NCBI GenBank assembly: GCA_034409055.1
Contig: DAOUMU010000521.1
Location: 1-21,563 of the forward strand
DNA: 21,563 nucleotides
Origin: DAOUMU01 sp034409055
Lineage (GTDB): Bacteria > Chloroflexota > Anaerolineae > 4572-78 > J111
Direction: 5' to 3'
Of this stretch, positions 15,601 to 21,440 are shown in pieces; the first letter of the stretch is position 1; every line of letters begins with the position of its first letter. Made by a program: the position numbers and the translations under genes. A model generated the notes under the pieces. That model saw only the letters and a list, made by a program, of their open reading frames with translations. It searched no databases and was not told where the DNA came from.

Positions 15601-16068
15601 GGGGCATGGCAGGTGCGGCTACCGGCCGAGGCGGAGTGGGAGAAGGCGGCGGGCTGGGAGCCAGAGACCGGGCGCAAACGGGTTTATGCCTGGGGGGATG
15701 AGTGGGACGAAACGAAGGCCAATGTGGCTGAAAAAGTGGGCCGGACCTCGGCGGTGGGCGTTTTTCCGGCCGGCGCGTCGGCCTGTGGCGCTCTGGATAT
15801 GACCGGCAACGTTTGGGAGTGGACGCTCTCATCCTGGGGCAGCTTCGATTGGAATGAGCCGGGCTTCCGCTATCCGTTTGCAGAGGCTCGTCCCCAAACA
15901 GGAACCGGGGCAAGAGAGGGGGTAGACACGCCGGGCTTCCGGGTGCTCCGCGGCGGCGCCTGGGCTTTCTATGAAGGGTCCGCCCGCGTGTCGGCCCGCG
16001 ACAACAGCGACCCAGTCAACTTCTACTACGGCAGCGGGTGTCGGGTGGTAGTCGCCCCTGTCCCATAA
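12652..16068 (+). CDS. NACHT NTPase with C-terminal SUMF1 (C-type-lectin-fold) domain
   Basis: 1138 residues. Residues 1-200 form a helical N-terminal domain of unknown type. Around 183-203 a beta-rich linker (ITATNIVTGVQHIVTIYQ) resembles linkers between effector-associated domains and STAND modules. The NACHT core has Walker A GAPGCGKTT (307-315), Walker B VILLLDGLDEVP (407-418), sensor VVVTSR (442-447) and the winged-helix HRFSHLSFQEFLVARYL (656-672). A helical stretch with alanine-rich repeats runs to ~810. The SUMF1/FGE-sulfatase domain spans ~815-1138 (WCQIPGGPFLLG, MTGNVWEWT, RVLRGGAW). No cysteine pair remains near RGGAW, so formylglycine synthesis is unlikely; a sensor role is more plausible. 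Residues 956-974 are an insertion encoded by heptamer repeats. NACHT proteins of this kind include anti-phage NLR-like proteins, but defence is inferred here. Confidence 0.9.
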   Translation: MLDPTGFINGYLANLANELTMGVIKALTRKAKQQFESPPHRQALVRCYQAGSVALLPPDDPTRETMQPILQRFFAQAGVQKELSVLARGRGLDQEVLVDLFEAFTEGTPRPDFDFEARLADFTEAFLQAAAREEALVEVIKIDQLRRANASLLAMVGDLAAIRRAVERVSPSSGSVSAARDITATNIVTGVQHIVTIYQAGDGQWSAADYRAALERYLDWLREAMGRVVLRGIKRGGQQAVELALADVYVPLAAEALPEAREQLKRGLKAGARPAVESAELMPIAAQAEQIRMPQLLAQGRRLAVIGAPGCGKTTVLQHIAWTLAEALRTGQPDLAADRLGLTEALPLPVYVPLNLYADHRRRFADHPDPHQRQLATFISHYLIERQAGLNLPVDFFATLLNQGRHVILLLDGLDEVPSEAERALVSQAVGDLTCGRPQARVVVTSRTRAYQGKAVLGADFRVIRVLPLEPEQVADLIQRAYRAIYPAAVEQTDRERQAHNLIDSVAKLEAERAARLGGVEENRLVTTPLLVRMLLIVHFNLRRLPDQRAELYMEVVDTLLTSAHNPDEVVAQRLEQLGGDWRNRREMLQYLAYQMHSRGQQAGREIDERELTGLLCTYLVKRRHKPPQAAETLVADFISVSRQRGSLLEERAGRHRFSHLSFQEFLVARYLAEVERDVGRIVAFIEAENRAADAWWREPILLAVGYLNVATAGTAASLVHGLAHLASGGPPRTGLALSAAELAATAFLEWGGADTTRQALAKRLVDLLTDPALAGATPPLRAAAGRVLARLGDPRRGVGLLPEAKTGDEILPDLAWCQIPGGPFLLGANEDETGAYDDEKPQHELTLPTFYIARYPITNAQFAPFIEAGGYEERQWWTEAGWAWRTGTAPEPDLSFITDKDTRKQYADWLAQRPAERRHEPFFWQEERFNLPNQPVVGVTWYEAMAYCAWLGKQLAVSRQPLTVSGPPSAAGGQDIVDWLASGAWQVRLPAEAEWEKAAGWEPETGRKRVYAWGDEWDETKANVAEKVGRTSAVGVFPAGASACGALDMTGNVWEWTLSSWGSFDWNEPGFRYPFAEARPQTGTGAREGVDTPGFRVLRGGAWAFYEGSARVSARDNSDPVNFYYGSGCRVVVAPVP
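15516..15571. repeat. Heptamer array 7, inside the SUMF1 domain
   Basis: Eight units in a row: GTTAGCC, GTTAGCC, GTCAGCC, GTTAACC, GTCAGCG, GTCCGCC, GTCAGCG, GCCGGCG. They encode residues ~956-974 (LAVSRQPLTVSGPPSAAGG), between the YCAWLGKQ helix and the RLPAEAEWEKAA strand. In SUMF1 proteins these two normally lie only a few residues apart. Confidence 0.85.
15961..16047 (+). other. Variable-region-like 3' end of the NACHT-SUMF1 gene
   Basis: Encodes W1104 to V1132 of the SUMF1 domain. Against the SUMF1 consensus I remember for this end (RGGSW, then mostly Asn/Arg, then GFRVV), the anchors W, A-R, R, P, G and R are kept, while nearly all positions that are usually Asn are changed (AFY, GS, D-N-S-D, V-N-F-Y-Y-G-S). 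From 16000 to 16035, eleven of twelve codons are NNC, the product expected if AAC codons were randomised at A. This resembles a diversity-generating retroelement variable region. No reverse transcriptase or template repeat is in the window, and high GC at third positions weakens the codon argument. Confidence 0.35.
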
Positions 16069-16072
16069 CGTT

Positions 16073-16134
16073 CTGGCTGCTGGTTTCTGGTTACTGGTTG
16101 CTGCCGTGCTGCTTTCTGGCCCTGGCCCAGAAAG
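16073..16134. repeat. Heptamer array 8 with terminal hairpin
   Basis: CTGGCTG, CTGGTTT, CTGGTTA, CTGGTTG, CTGCCGT, then one extra base and CTGCTTT, CTGGCCC. The end forms an 8-bp hairpin, CTTTCTGG (16112-16119) / CCAGAAAG (16127-16134), with a seven-base loop. It starts four bases after the NACHT-SUMF1 stop codon. The hairpin could end transcription weakly; there is no T-run. Confidence 0.65.
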
Positions 16135-16221
16135 AAACATAGACGAAGTCAACTTGTCAGGCAATGGCTGCCAACCTAAATGCCGCGTAAGCGGCTCGAT
16201 TTAAAATTGGGGGATAGGTAT

Positions 16222-17049
16222 ATGGCCAAAAAACGAAAAAAACGAACGCCAAAAGGTAAACAAAAGGGCCGGCTTGTGTCCAAAAAGCAGATGGATAACT
16301 GGCTGGCTCAGGCCACCGACCAAATTTTGCAGGAGGATTATCCGGGGGCCATCCGAACCTGCCAGCGTATTCTCCGCTACGTGCCGGCCAAAAGCGAAGA
16401 GCGGGGCCAAGCCCTGGAATATTTAGCCGGCGCTTACACCATGCTCAAACAATTTGAAGCGGCTTACCAGACCTTATCGGAAGCCCTGGAGATTAATCCG
16501 CACCGGGCCTATCTGTGGTACAATCGCGGCCTGCTGGGGCGTTACACCATGCGCCTGGTGCAGGCAGTACGAGATTTTGAAAAAGCGGTTGAACTTGAAT
16601 CCAACCCCCAGCAGCGCCAAAAGTTCGTTGAAATCCTGGCCGAAACCCGGGAGATGGCCGAGCAGGAGCGGGCCATGCGTGGCCCCGATTTCACCCTGGA
16701 CCAACTGCACGAACAGCAAGAACTGTTCAATCAGGGGGTAAAGATGATGCAGCAGCAAAAATGGGCCGCTGCGGAGCAGGCTTTTCGGGAGGTGATCGAA
16801 ATGGGCGAATGTCTGCCCCAACCCCGGGGCAACCTGGGGCTGGTTCTGCTGATGCAAAAGAAGTATGACGAAGCTGAAGCGGCCTTCAAACGGGCGTTGG
16901 AAATTGACCCTGACTATGACCTGGCCAAACGGAACCTGGAGATGCTGCCCCTGACCCGCCGGCAGGCGGCAACACCCGACCTGGCCATGAGAGACCTTTT
17001 TGCCAATACCAACGTTAGTTTAGTCGCGTCAATGGAGGATGAGGAGTAA
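16222..17049 (+). CDS. TPR-repeat protein
   Basis: 275 residues from ATG 16222, chosen because GGGGGA lies eight bases upstream; the frame is open to an ATG at 16180. A strongly basic N-terminus (AKKRKKRTPKGKQKGRLVSKKQ) is followed by tetratricopeptide repeats: ~35-70 (DYPGAIRTCQRILRYVP), 73-105 (GQALEYLAGAYTMLKQFEAAYQTLSEALEINP), 108-140 (AYLWYNRGLLGRYTMRLVQAVRDFEKAVELE), and after a helical spacer ~180-250 (KWAAAEQAFREVIEMG, PRGNLGLVLLMQKKYDEAEAAFKRALEIDP). TPRs mediate protein contacts; no catalytic domain is present. It lies 153 bases after the NACHT gene in the same direction, so co-transcription is possible but not shown. Basic N-terminus could contact nucleic acid or ribosomes. Confidence 0.85.
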   Translation: MAKKRKKRTPKGKQKGRLVSKKQMDNWLAQATDQILQEDYPGAIRTCQRILRYVPAKSEERGQALEYLAGAYTMLKQFEAAYQTLSEALEINPHRAYLWYNRGLLGRYTMRLVQAVRDFEKAVELESNPQQRQKFVEILAETREMAEQERAMRGPDFTLDQLHEQQELFNQGVKMMQQQKWAAAEQAFREVIEMGECLPQPRGNLGLVLLMQKKYDEAEAAFKRALEIDPDYDLAKRNLEMLPLTRRQAATPDLAMRDLFANTNVSLVASMEDEE

Positions 17050-17096
17050 ATTGACATAGCTTGGACACAATCTTCATCGAAAGGGACTGAGTTCAG

Positions 17097-18161
17097 ATGA
17101 CCGGAAGAACAGAACGTCGATCAGGATTCTGGTTGCTGAAAGCGTGGATTTTGACCTGGCTGCTGATACCGCTGGTCGTGAGCCCGGCCAGGGCCGCCGG
17201 ACCACCGGGGACTGCCGGTGACAACCGGCCGGTGATCAATGGCATGCGGCTTTACTTTGGCGACCTGCACAGTCACTCCGGCTACTCGGATGGCCAGGGC
17301 ACACCGGCTGAAGCGTTTGCCGTGGCCAAAGCCAACGGCATTGACTTCCTGGGCCTGACCGATCATGGCTCGATGCTGACCCCGGGCGAATGGCAGGAGA
17401 CTCTTTATCAGGCCCGGGCGGCTACCGTGACCGGCCAGTTTGTGGCCCTGCGGGGGTTTGAATACAACCTGTCCCAGGGAGATCTGATTGTTTTCAACAC
17501 CCCTACCTATGTCTCTGCAGATAACCCCCAGTACGATACGCTGGCCGAATTTTACAACTGGATCGCCGCCCAACCAACGGCCATCGGCCAATTTACCCAG
17601 TCTTTTCCGGGCTTTAACTTCAATAACTTTGCTTATCACGCCGCGGCCGATCAGAAGATCACCCTGCGGGAACTGTCCACGCCCGAGCAGTTCTTTCTCA
17701 GCCTGAATGCGGGCTGGCATTTGGGCACCCTGCTCAACTCCGACACCCACGCCGCCAACTGGGGCTGCTGCCCCTCGATGGGGGTGGCAGCGCCCAGCCT
17801 GACGGAGGCGGCCATCCTGGAGGCCCTGCGCGCGGGCCGCACCTTTTTTATTTCCCCCCACGACCCTAACCTGGTGGTCGTGCTGCAGGCCAACGGCCAC
17901 TGGATGGGGGCCACGGTAGCCCGCACCCCCACCCTGAACTTGACCATCACCGCCCACGACCCGGACCCCACCGGGGGTAACTTAAACCTGGTTCTCTATG
18001 ATAACGGAACCCCTATTGCCAAGGCCTGGCTGCAAAGCAGCCTGGTCTACACCTGGACTCCGGTCGTACCGGCCACGCCCGGACATTACTATTACGTGGC
18101 GGCCTATTACGATGGTTGGGCGGCTCCGCCGGCTTATAGTAGTCCGGTTTGGGTGGAGTAG
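17097..18161 (+). CDS. Secreted PHP-type metallohydrolase (CehA/McbA-like)
   Basis: 354 residues. N-terminal signal peptide (KAWILTWLLIPLVVSPARA, cleavage likely after ARA). PHP motifs follow: DLHSHSGYSDG (H58, H60), FLGLTDHG (H90) and NSDTHAANWG (H218), which bind a multi-metal centre in phosphoesterases and in CehA/McbA-type hydrolases. The last ~90 residues form a beta domain (TLNLTITAHDPDP..., YYYVAAYYDG). Exported, so it probably hydrolyses an ester, carbamate or phosphate substrate outside the cell; the substrate is unknown. Forty-seven bases follow the TPR gene, so the two are probably co-transcribed. Its stop is 12 bases from the stop of the convergent peptidase. Start ATG 17097 with GGGA 11 bases upstream. 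Confidence 0.85.
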   Translation: MTGRTERRSGFWLLKAWILTWLLIPLVVSPARAAGPPGTAGDNRPVINGMRLYFGDLHSHSGYSDGQGTPAEAFAVAKANGIDFLGLTDHGSMLTPGEWQETLYQARAATVTGQFVALRGFEYNLSQGDLIVFNTPTYVSADNPQYDTLAEFYNWIAAQPTAIGQFTQSFPGFNFNNFAYHAAADQKITLRELSTPEQFFLSLNAGWHLGTLLNSDTHAANWGCCPSMGVAAPSLTEAAILEALRAGRTFFISPHDPNLVVVLQANGHWMGATVARTPTLNLTITAHDPDPTGGNLNLVLYDNGTPIAKAWLQSSLVYTWTPVVPATPGHYYYVAAYYDGWAAPPAYSSPVWVE

Positions 18162-18173
18162 GGTTGATTGGTT

Positions 18174-19694
18174 TCACCTTAACCATTCTTCGGCCAGGGG
18201 ATTCAAGTTTTGGCCGGAGACGCGCTCGGCCGTGGCCAGGAAGGTGGAAGGGGTGACGAGGCGGTAGCGGTTTTCGGCGTAATAGGTCTGCAGGACCTGC
18301 CGGTACATGTCCGAGCCTAACTGCTCGCGCAGGGCGTTGAAAAAGAGGGCCGCCTTGGCGTAGACCAATAGCTCGTAGCTGGCCGGGTTAAAGGCGCTGG
18401 CCGGGCGGTCAACCGTGCCGTCTATCCCCCCGTTGGCCGCAGCCTTGAAGGGGATCAGCCAGCGGCCGGTCAGCAGCCGCTCGGCCTCACTCTGGCCAAA
18501 AACCCCCCGGTAATAATCAAAGGCACTGTACTCGGTCAGGCCCTCATCCAGCCAGGGATGCTGGTAGGGATTGCTGCCGACCAGGCCATACCACCACTGG
18601 TGCGCCACCTCGTGGGCCACCAAAAAAGTCAAAAACTCCCGCTGGTTCCGGTAAAGTTCCTCTCCGATTAAGACCAGGCCGCTGTACTCCATGCCCCGGA
18701 CGTTGAGCGGAGCCTCGACCAGGTCAAGCTCGGTATAGGGGTACGGGCCATAGGTATCGCTGTACAGGCGCAGCGAGGCCGCGGCGTGGGCCAGCACGGC
18801 CTGGGCTGCCACTTCGTGGCCGGGCAGGTAATAGGAGGTGACCGTGGCCCCGGCTGCATGTTCACTGACCGCCTGAAACGGGCCGGCCATGACGGTCATG
18901 TCCCGGAGGGGACCGCCGGCAATTTGCCAGGTCCGGCTGCCGTTGGGGTTGTCAATCACGTTCAAGGTCACCCCACTGGCCACGACCACCAACTCGGCGG
19001 GCAGAGTCAGGTCCAGTTGATACAGGGCCACTTCGTTGAACAACACATCGCCGTGATCGGGGGGCCAATCCAGGACCCACGTTCCGCCCTGCTGCACGGC
19101 CAGGGTGGGGTAAAAGCCGGGCAAACTCAGGGTCGGGCCGTCCCAGCCAAAGAGGGTGTAGTTTGAGGTAAGATTGCGGCTCAATTGCAGGCTGAAGGCC
19201 AGGTGAACCGTAGCCGAGGTGGGCAGGTTACCATCGGCCAGGCGGGGCAGTTCCAGGCGAATGGCCGCCCCGTCGGCCAGGGGGGTGATGGCTACCGCTG
19301 TGTCGTTGATGCGGGCTGTCGTGACCTCTATCGAGCCGGTGTAGTTCTTCATGTTGGGATAGAGGCGAAAGACCAACTCCGGGCCGGGGGCAGGCACAAT
19401 AACCTGCATAACCCCGGTCAGGGTGGTATCCGCTTCATCCAGTTGGGCGGTGATGTGATACCGGGGCAGCGGGCCCACGGTCTCAATATCACCCCGCGCC
19501 CACGGCTGCAAGGCCGCCCGATAATGGACGAACAGGTCGGGTGTAGGGGTGGGGGTAATCAGGCCCAGCCTGACCAGAATAGGGGGCGGATTGAAGGTAC
19601 AGGCCAGGAGTATGAGGAAATTGGATAAAAGCAAGAAATAAACGCGGCGACTTGAATGATTGGACGGGGCCTCATCTGCCGAAATCTCAACCAT
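18174..19694 (-). CDS. Second M1-family metallopeptidase, lipoprotein
   Basis: 506 residues from ATG 19694. The signal peptide SRRVYFLLLSNFLILLAC ends in a lipobox, LLAC, so it is a lipoprotein. M1 features: RLYPNMKNYTG in the beta domain, the GAMEN-like strand VRGMEYSGLVL, HEVAH (H361, E362, H365) and E384 in WLDEGLTEY. It ends with SGQNLNPLAEEWLR, matching the truncated C-terminus of the peptidase at 10043-11698, and the two share domain layout and many blocks, including HQWWYGLVG. The frame continues upstream to 19883, but that stretch includes a 22-bp interspersed repeat and would bury the signal peptide, so 19694 is preferred. Divergent from the DinB gene. Confidence 0.87.
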   Translation of the reverse strand: MVEISADEAPSNHSSRRVYFLLLSNFLILLACTFNPPPILVRLGLITPTPTPDLFVHYRAALQPWARGDIETVGPLPRYHITAQLDEADTTLTGVMQVIVPAPGPELVFRLYPNMKNYTGSIEVTTARINDTAVAITPLADGAAIRLELPRLADGNLPTSATVHLAFSLQLSRNLTSNYTLFGWDGPTLSLPGFYPTLAVQQGGTWVLDWPPDHGDVLFNEVALYQLDLTLPAELVVVASGVTLNVIDNPNGSRTWQIAGGPLRDMTVMAGPFQAVSEHAAGATVTSYYLPGHEVAAQAVLAHAAASLRLYSDTYGPYPYTELDLVEAPLNVRGMEYSGLVLIGEELYRNQREFLTFLVAHEVAHQWWYGLVGSNPYQHPWLDEGLTEYSAFDYYRGVFGQSEAERLLTGRWLIPFKAAANGGIDGTVDRPASAFNPASYELLVYAKAALFFNALREQLGSDMYRQVLQTYYAENRYRLVTPSTFLATAERVSGQNLNPLAEEWLR

Positions 19695-19819
19695 GTTGTT
19701 ACCCAGCTCCCATAGTCTTTCGTCCTCTTGGCCAGGGTGGTTCACTAATAGAAACACGTCGCCTATGATAACGCAGGCCAGGGATTTCGCAAATTGCGTT
19801 TGTACCCAGACGGGCCCAG

Positions 19820-19841
19820 GTAGTAACGACTTTAGTCGTTC
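19820..19841. repeat. 22-bp palindromic interspersed repeat, copy A
   Basis: GTAGT followed by AACGACT-TT-AGTCGTT and C, a 7-bp perfect stem with a two-base centre. A copy with one mismatch is at 20451-20472. It lies in the divergent gap 19695-19947, which also has a related inverted repeat, ACAACG/CGTTGT, at about 19882-19905. Confidence 0.8.
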
Positions 19842-19917
19842 AGCCAAGGGCCGGGTGCTGAACAGAAGTTGTATTGTTTGCACAACGACTGCTAAAGAAC
19901 GTTGTACGATTCGCCCC

Positions 19918-19947
19918 TTGAATTTGTTGGCTCAACTACGATACAAT
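19918..19947 (+). promoter_or_regulatory. Promoter of the DinB gene, possibly leaderless
   Basis: TTGAAT (19918-19923), an 18-base spacer, then TACAAT (19942-19947). The expected start of transcription is at about 19954, after ATG 19948 and just before the next in-frame ATG at 19957. The mRNA may thus be leaderless and begin translation at 19957. Confidence 0.45.
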
Positions 19948-20454
19948 ATGCCAACAATGCTCAAGAATCAATCGGTATATGAACCACCCCTAACCAAACA
20001 CATCACCTTGCTGCAAGCCTTGGCCTCTACACCGGCCACCCTTGCCCGGATATTGGAGGCTGTTGACGAAGCAGTAGTTCGCCAGGTACCGCTGCCTGGC
20101 GAGTGGTCCATGGCTGACATCCTGAACCATTTAGTTGATGTGGAAACGCGCTACTATGCGCGCTTACAAGAGGTTATTCAAAAGGACCGGCCGGTACTGC
20201 CTGTGATTGAGCCTGATGAGGTGGTTCACGACCCCCATGCTTGTCTGGCCGAGTTGATGGTCCGCTTTCGAGCAGCCCGTACCGAGACTCTGGCTTTTCT
20301 GGGGGATCGCTCGATAGAAGACTGGCAGCGGTCCGCTGTTCATGAGACCTTTGGTGAAACGAACTTTCGCTGTCTTGTACAAAATCTGGTAGATCACGAC
20401 ACCGTCCATGTTAATCAACTGCTTGAGTTGCAGCAGCAACTCTCGAGTTTGTAG
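19948..20454 (+). CDS. DinB-superfamily protein
   Basis: 168 residues from ATG 19948 (ATG 19957 is also possible). The four-helix DinB/YfiT fold is suggested by LPGEWSMADILNHLVDVETRYYARL and by the metal-binding triad H61, H150, H154 (NLVDHDTVHVNQL). DinB proteins are small metal-binding, often thiol-transferase-like or damage-inducible proteins; the substrate here is unknown. The open frame extends to 19660, but the upstream part includes the interspersed repeat and the promoter, so it is not coding. The 22-bp repeat starts at 20451, overlapping the stop codon, and a second copy lies 107 bases before the start, bracketing the gene. Confidence 0.8.
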   Translation: MPTMLKNQSVYEPPLTKHITLLQALASTPATLARILEAVDEAVVRQVPLPGEWSMADILNHLVDVETRYYARLQEVIQKDRPVLPVIEPDEVVHDPHACLAELMVRFRAARTETLAFLGDRSIEDWQRSAVHETFGETNFRCLVQNLVDHDTVHVNQLLELQQQLSSL

Positions 20455-20472
20455 TAACGACTTCAGTCGTTC
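20451..20472. repeat. 22-bp palindromic interspersed repeat, copy B
   Basis: GTAGT, AACGACT-TC-AGTCGTT, C; identical to copy A (19820) but for one central base, and in the same orientation. It overlaps the DinB stop codon. The remaining gap to 20549 shows no clear promoter. Confidence 0.8.
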
Positions 20473-20549
20473 TTAACAAACTAGATCTGAAAATCTATAA
20501 CACTCCCCAAATGTGGGACACATTCAATATCTAAATCAGTGAGGGTGAC

Positions 20550-21308
20550 ATGAGTGAAGAAGTTGATATCAAAACAATGCCTCTTGACGAACTTTTCGAG
20601 TTAATGGGCGAAGACCTCTACGATGGCTACGCTGAAGAAGTGGTCGAAGAGGTGGAAGAACTACTGGCCCGGGGACTGGTCCCCTATGATGTGTTAACCC
20701 AGGGTTTGGTTGCTGGTATGGATATCGTCGGGGTAGACTTCCGGGATGGTATTCTGTTTGTGCCCGAAGTGTTGATGGCAGCCAATGCTATGAAGGCTGG
20801 TATGTCCATACTGCGCCCCCTTCTGGTCGAGACCGGTGCCCCCAGGATAGGCAAGATGATCATCGGCACGGTAAAAGGGGACATTCACGATATTGGCAAG
20901 AATCTGGTGGCCATGATGATGGAAGGAGCTGGCTTTGAGGTTGTCAACCTGGGCATCAATCAATCAGCCGACGATTTCCTGGCGGCTATCACAGAGCATC
21001 AACCGGATATCATCGGTATGAGTGCTCTGCTGACAACCACGATGCCCTATATGCGCGTCGTCATTCAGGCTCTTGAGGAAACGGGCATTCGCCATAATCT
21101 GATCGTGCTGGTGGGCGGGGCTCCCCTCAATGAGGCATTTGCCCAGGATATCGGCGCTGATGCTTACTGTCGCGATGCGGCCGTAGCCGTTGAGACAGCC
21201 AAGAAATTGATGAAGATCAAGCGTGAGCAACTGGTACAACCCGGCATAAATCCTTCGGTAGTTATTCGCTCGCCAGGGATTGACAAATCCCAACCTTATG
21301 CGCTTTAG
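20550..21308 (+). CDS. Corrinoid protein (cobalamin-binding methyltransferase subunit)
   Basis: 252 residues. N-terminal helical cap domain (~10-90; LFELMGEDLYDGYAEEVVEEVEELL..., PEVLMAANAMKAGMSILRPLL), then a B12-binding Rossmann domain with GTVKGDIHDIGKNLV. This is the D-x-H-x-x-G motif with His113 as the lower cobalt ligand, followed by GFEVVNLG, IGMSALLTTTMPYM and VGGAPLNEAFA. Such proteins (MtaC/MtbC/MttC type) shuttle a methyl group between a substrate methyltransferase and a second enzyme. Neither partner nor a cobalamin reactivase is in the window. The sequence after residue ~228 is a tail not typical of the family. GAGG five bases before ATG supports the start. A hairpin follows the stop. 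Confidence 0.9.
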   Translation: MSEEVDIKTMPLDELFELMGEDLYDGYAEEVVEEVEELLARGLVPYDVLTQGLVAGMDIVGVDFRDGILFVPEVLMAANAMKAGMSILRPLLVETGAPRIGKMIIGTVKGDIHDIGKNLVAMMMEGAGFEVVNLGINQSADDFLAAITEHQPDIIGMSALLTTTMPYMRVVIQALEETGIRHNLIVLVGGAPLNEAFAQDIGADAYCRDAAVAVETAKKLMKIKREQLVQPGINPSVVIRSPGIDKSQPYAL

Positions 21309-21310
21309 AC

Positions 21311-21328
21311 GGGGATTTGGCAATCCCC
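21311..21328 (+). terminator. Hairpin after the corrinoid gene
   Basis: GGGGATT-TGGC-AATCCCC, a perfect 7-bp stem two bases after the stop. It is followed by CCTCGAGC and not by a T-run, so it would be a weak or factor-assisted terminator. Confidence 0.5.
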
Positions 21329-21391
21329 CTCGAGCAAAAAGTAAATATGACAACTACCAAAACACTTCCGCCGAGGAGTACTAGGTTCTGT

Positions 21392-21413
21392 TGACATTTG
21401 TCCAAAAATGTCA
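21392..21413. repeat. Hairpin beside the IS, in a probable interspersed repeat
   Basis: TGACATTT, loop GTCCAA, AAATGTCA. It continues into TTCCGAGGAGCGCAGTA, which looks like the TGTCATTCCGAGGAGCG type of interspersed repeat known from many bacterial genomes, broken by the IS at 21441. The gap 21309-21440 has no gene. Confidence 0.45.
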
Positions 21414-21440
21414 TTCCGAGGAGCGCAGTACCCATAAGGG

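Noticed and set aside
12652..16068. Active formylglycine-generating enzyme or sulfatase activator
   Set aside because: The cysteine pair of true FGE is missing in the C-terminal region, no sulfatase gene is present, and fusion to NACHT favours a binding role.
17121..17957. 278-codon minus-strand frame opposite the PHP hydrolase
   Set aside because: Antisense of a gene with signal peptide and PHP motifs; no independent features.
19695..19883. N-terminal extension of the second M1 peptidase
   Set aside because: It contains a 22-bp interspersed repeat and would place the signal peptide 80 residues inside the protein.
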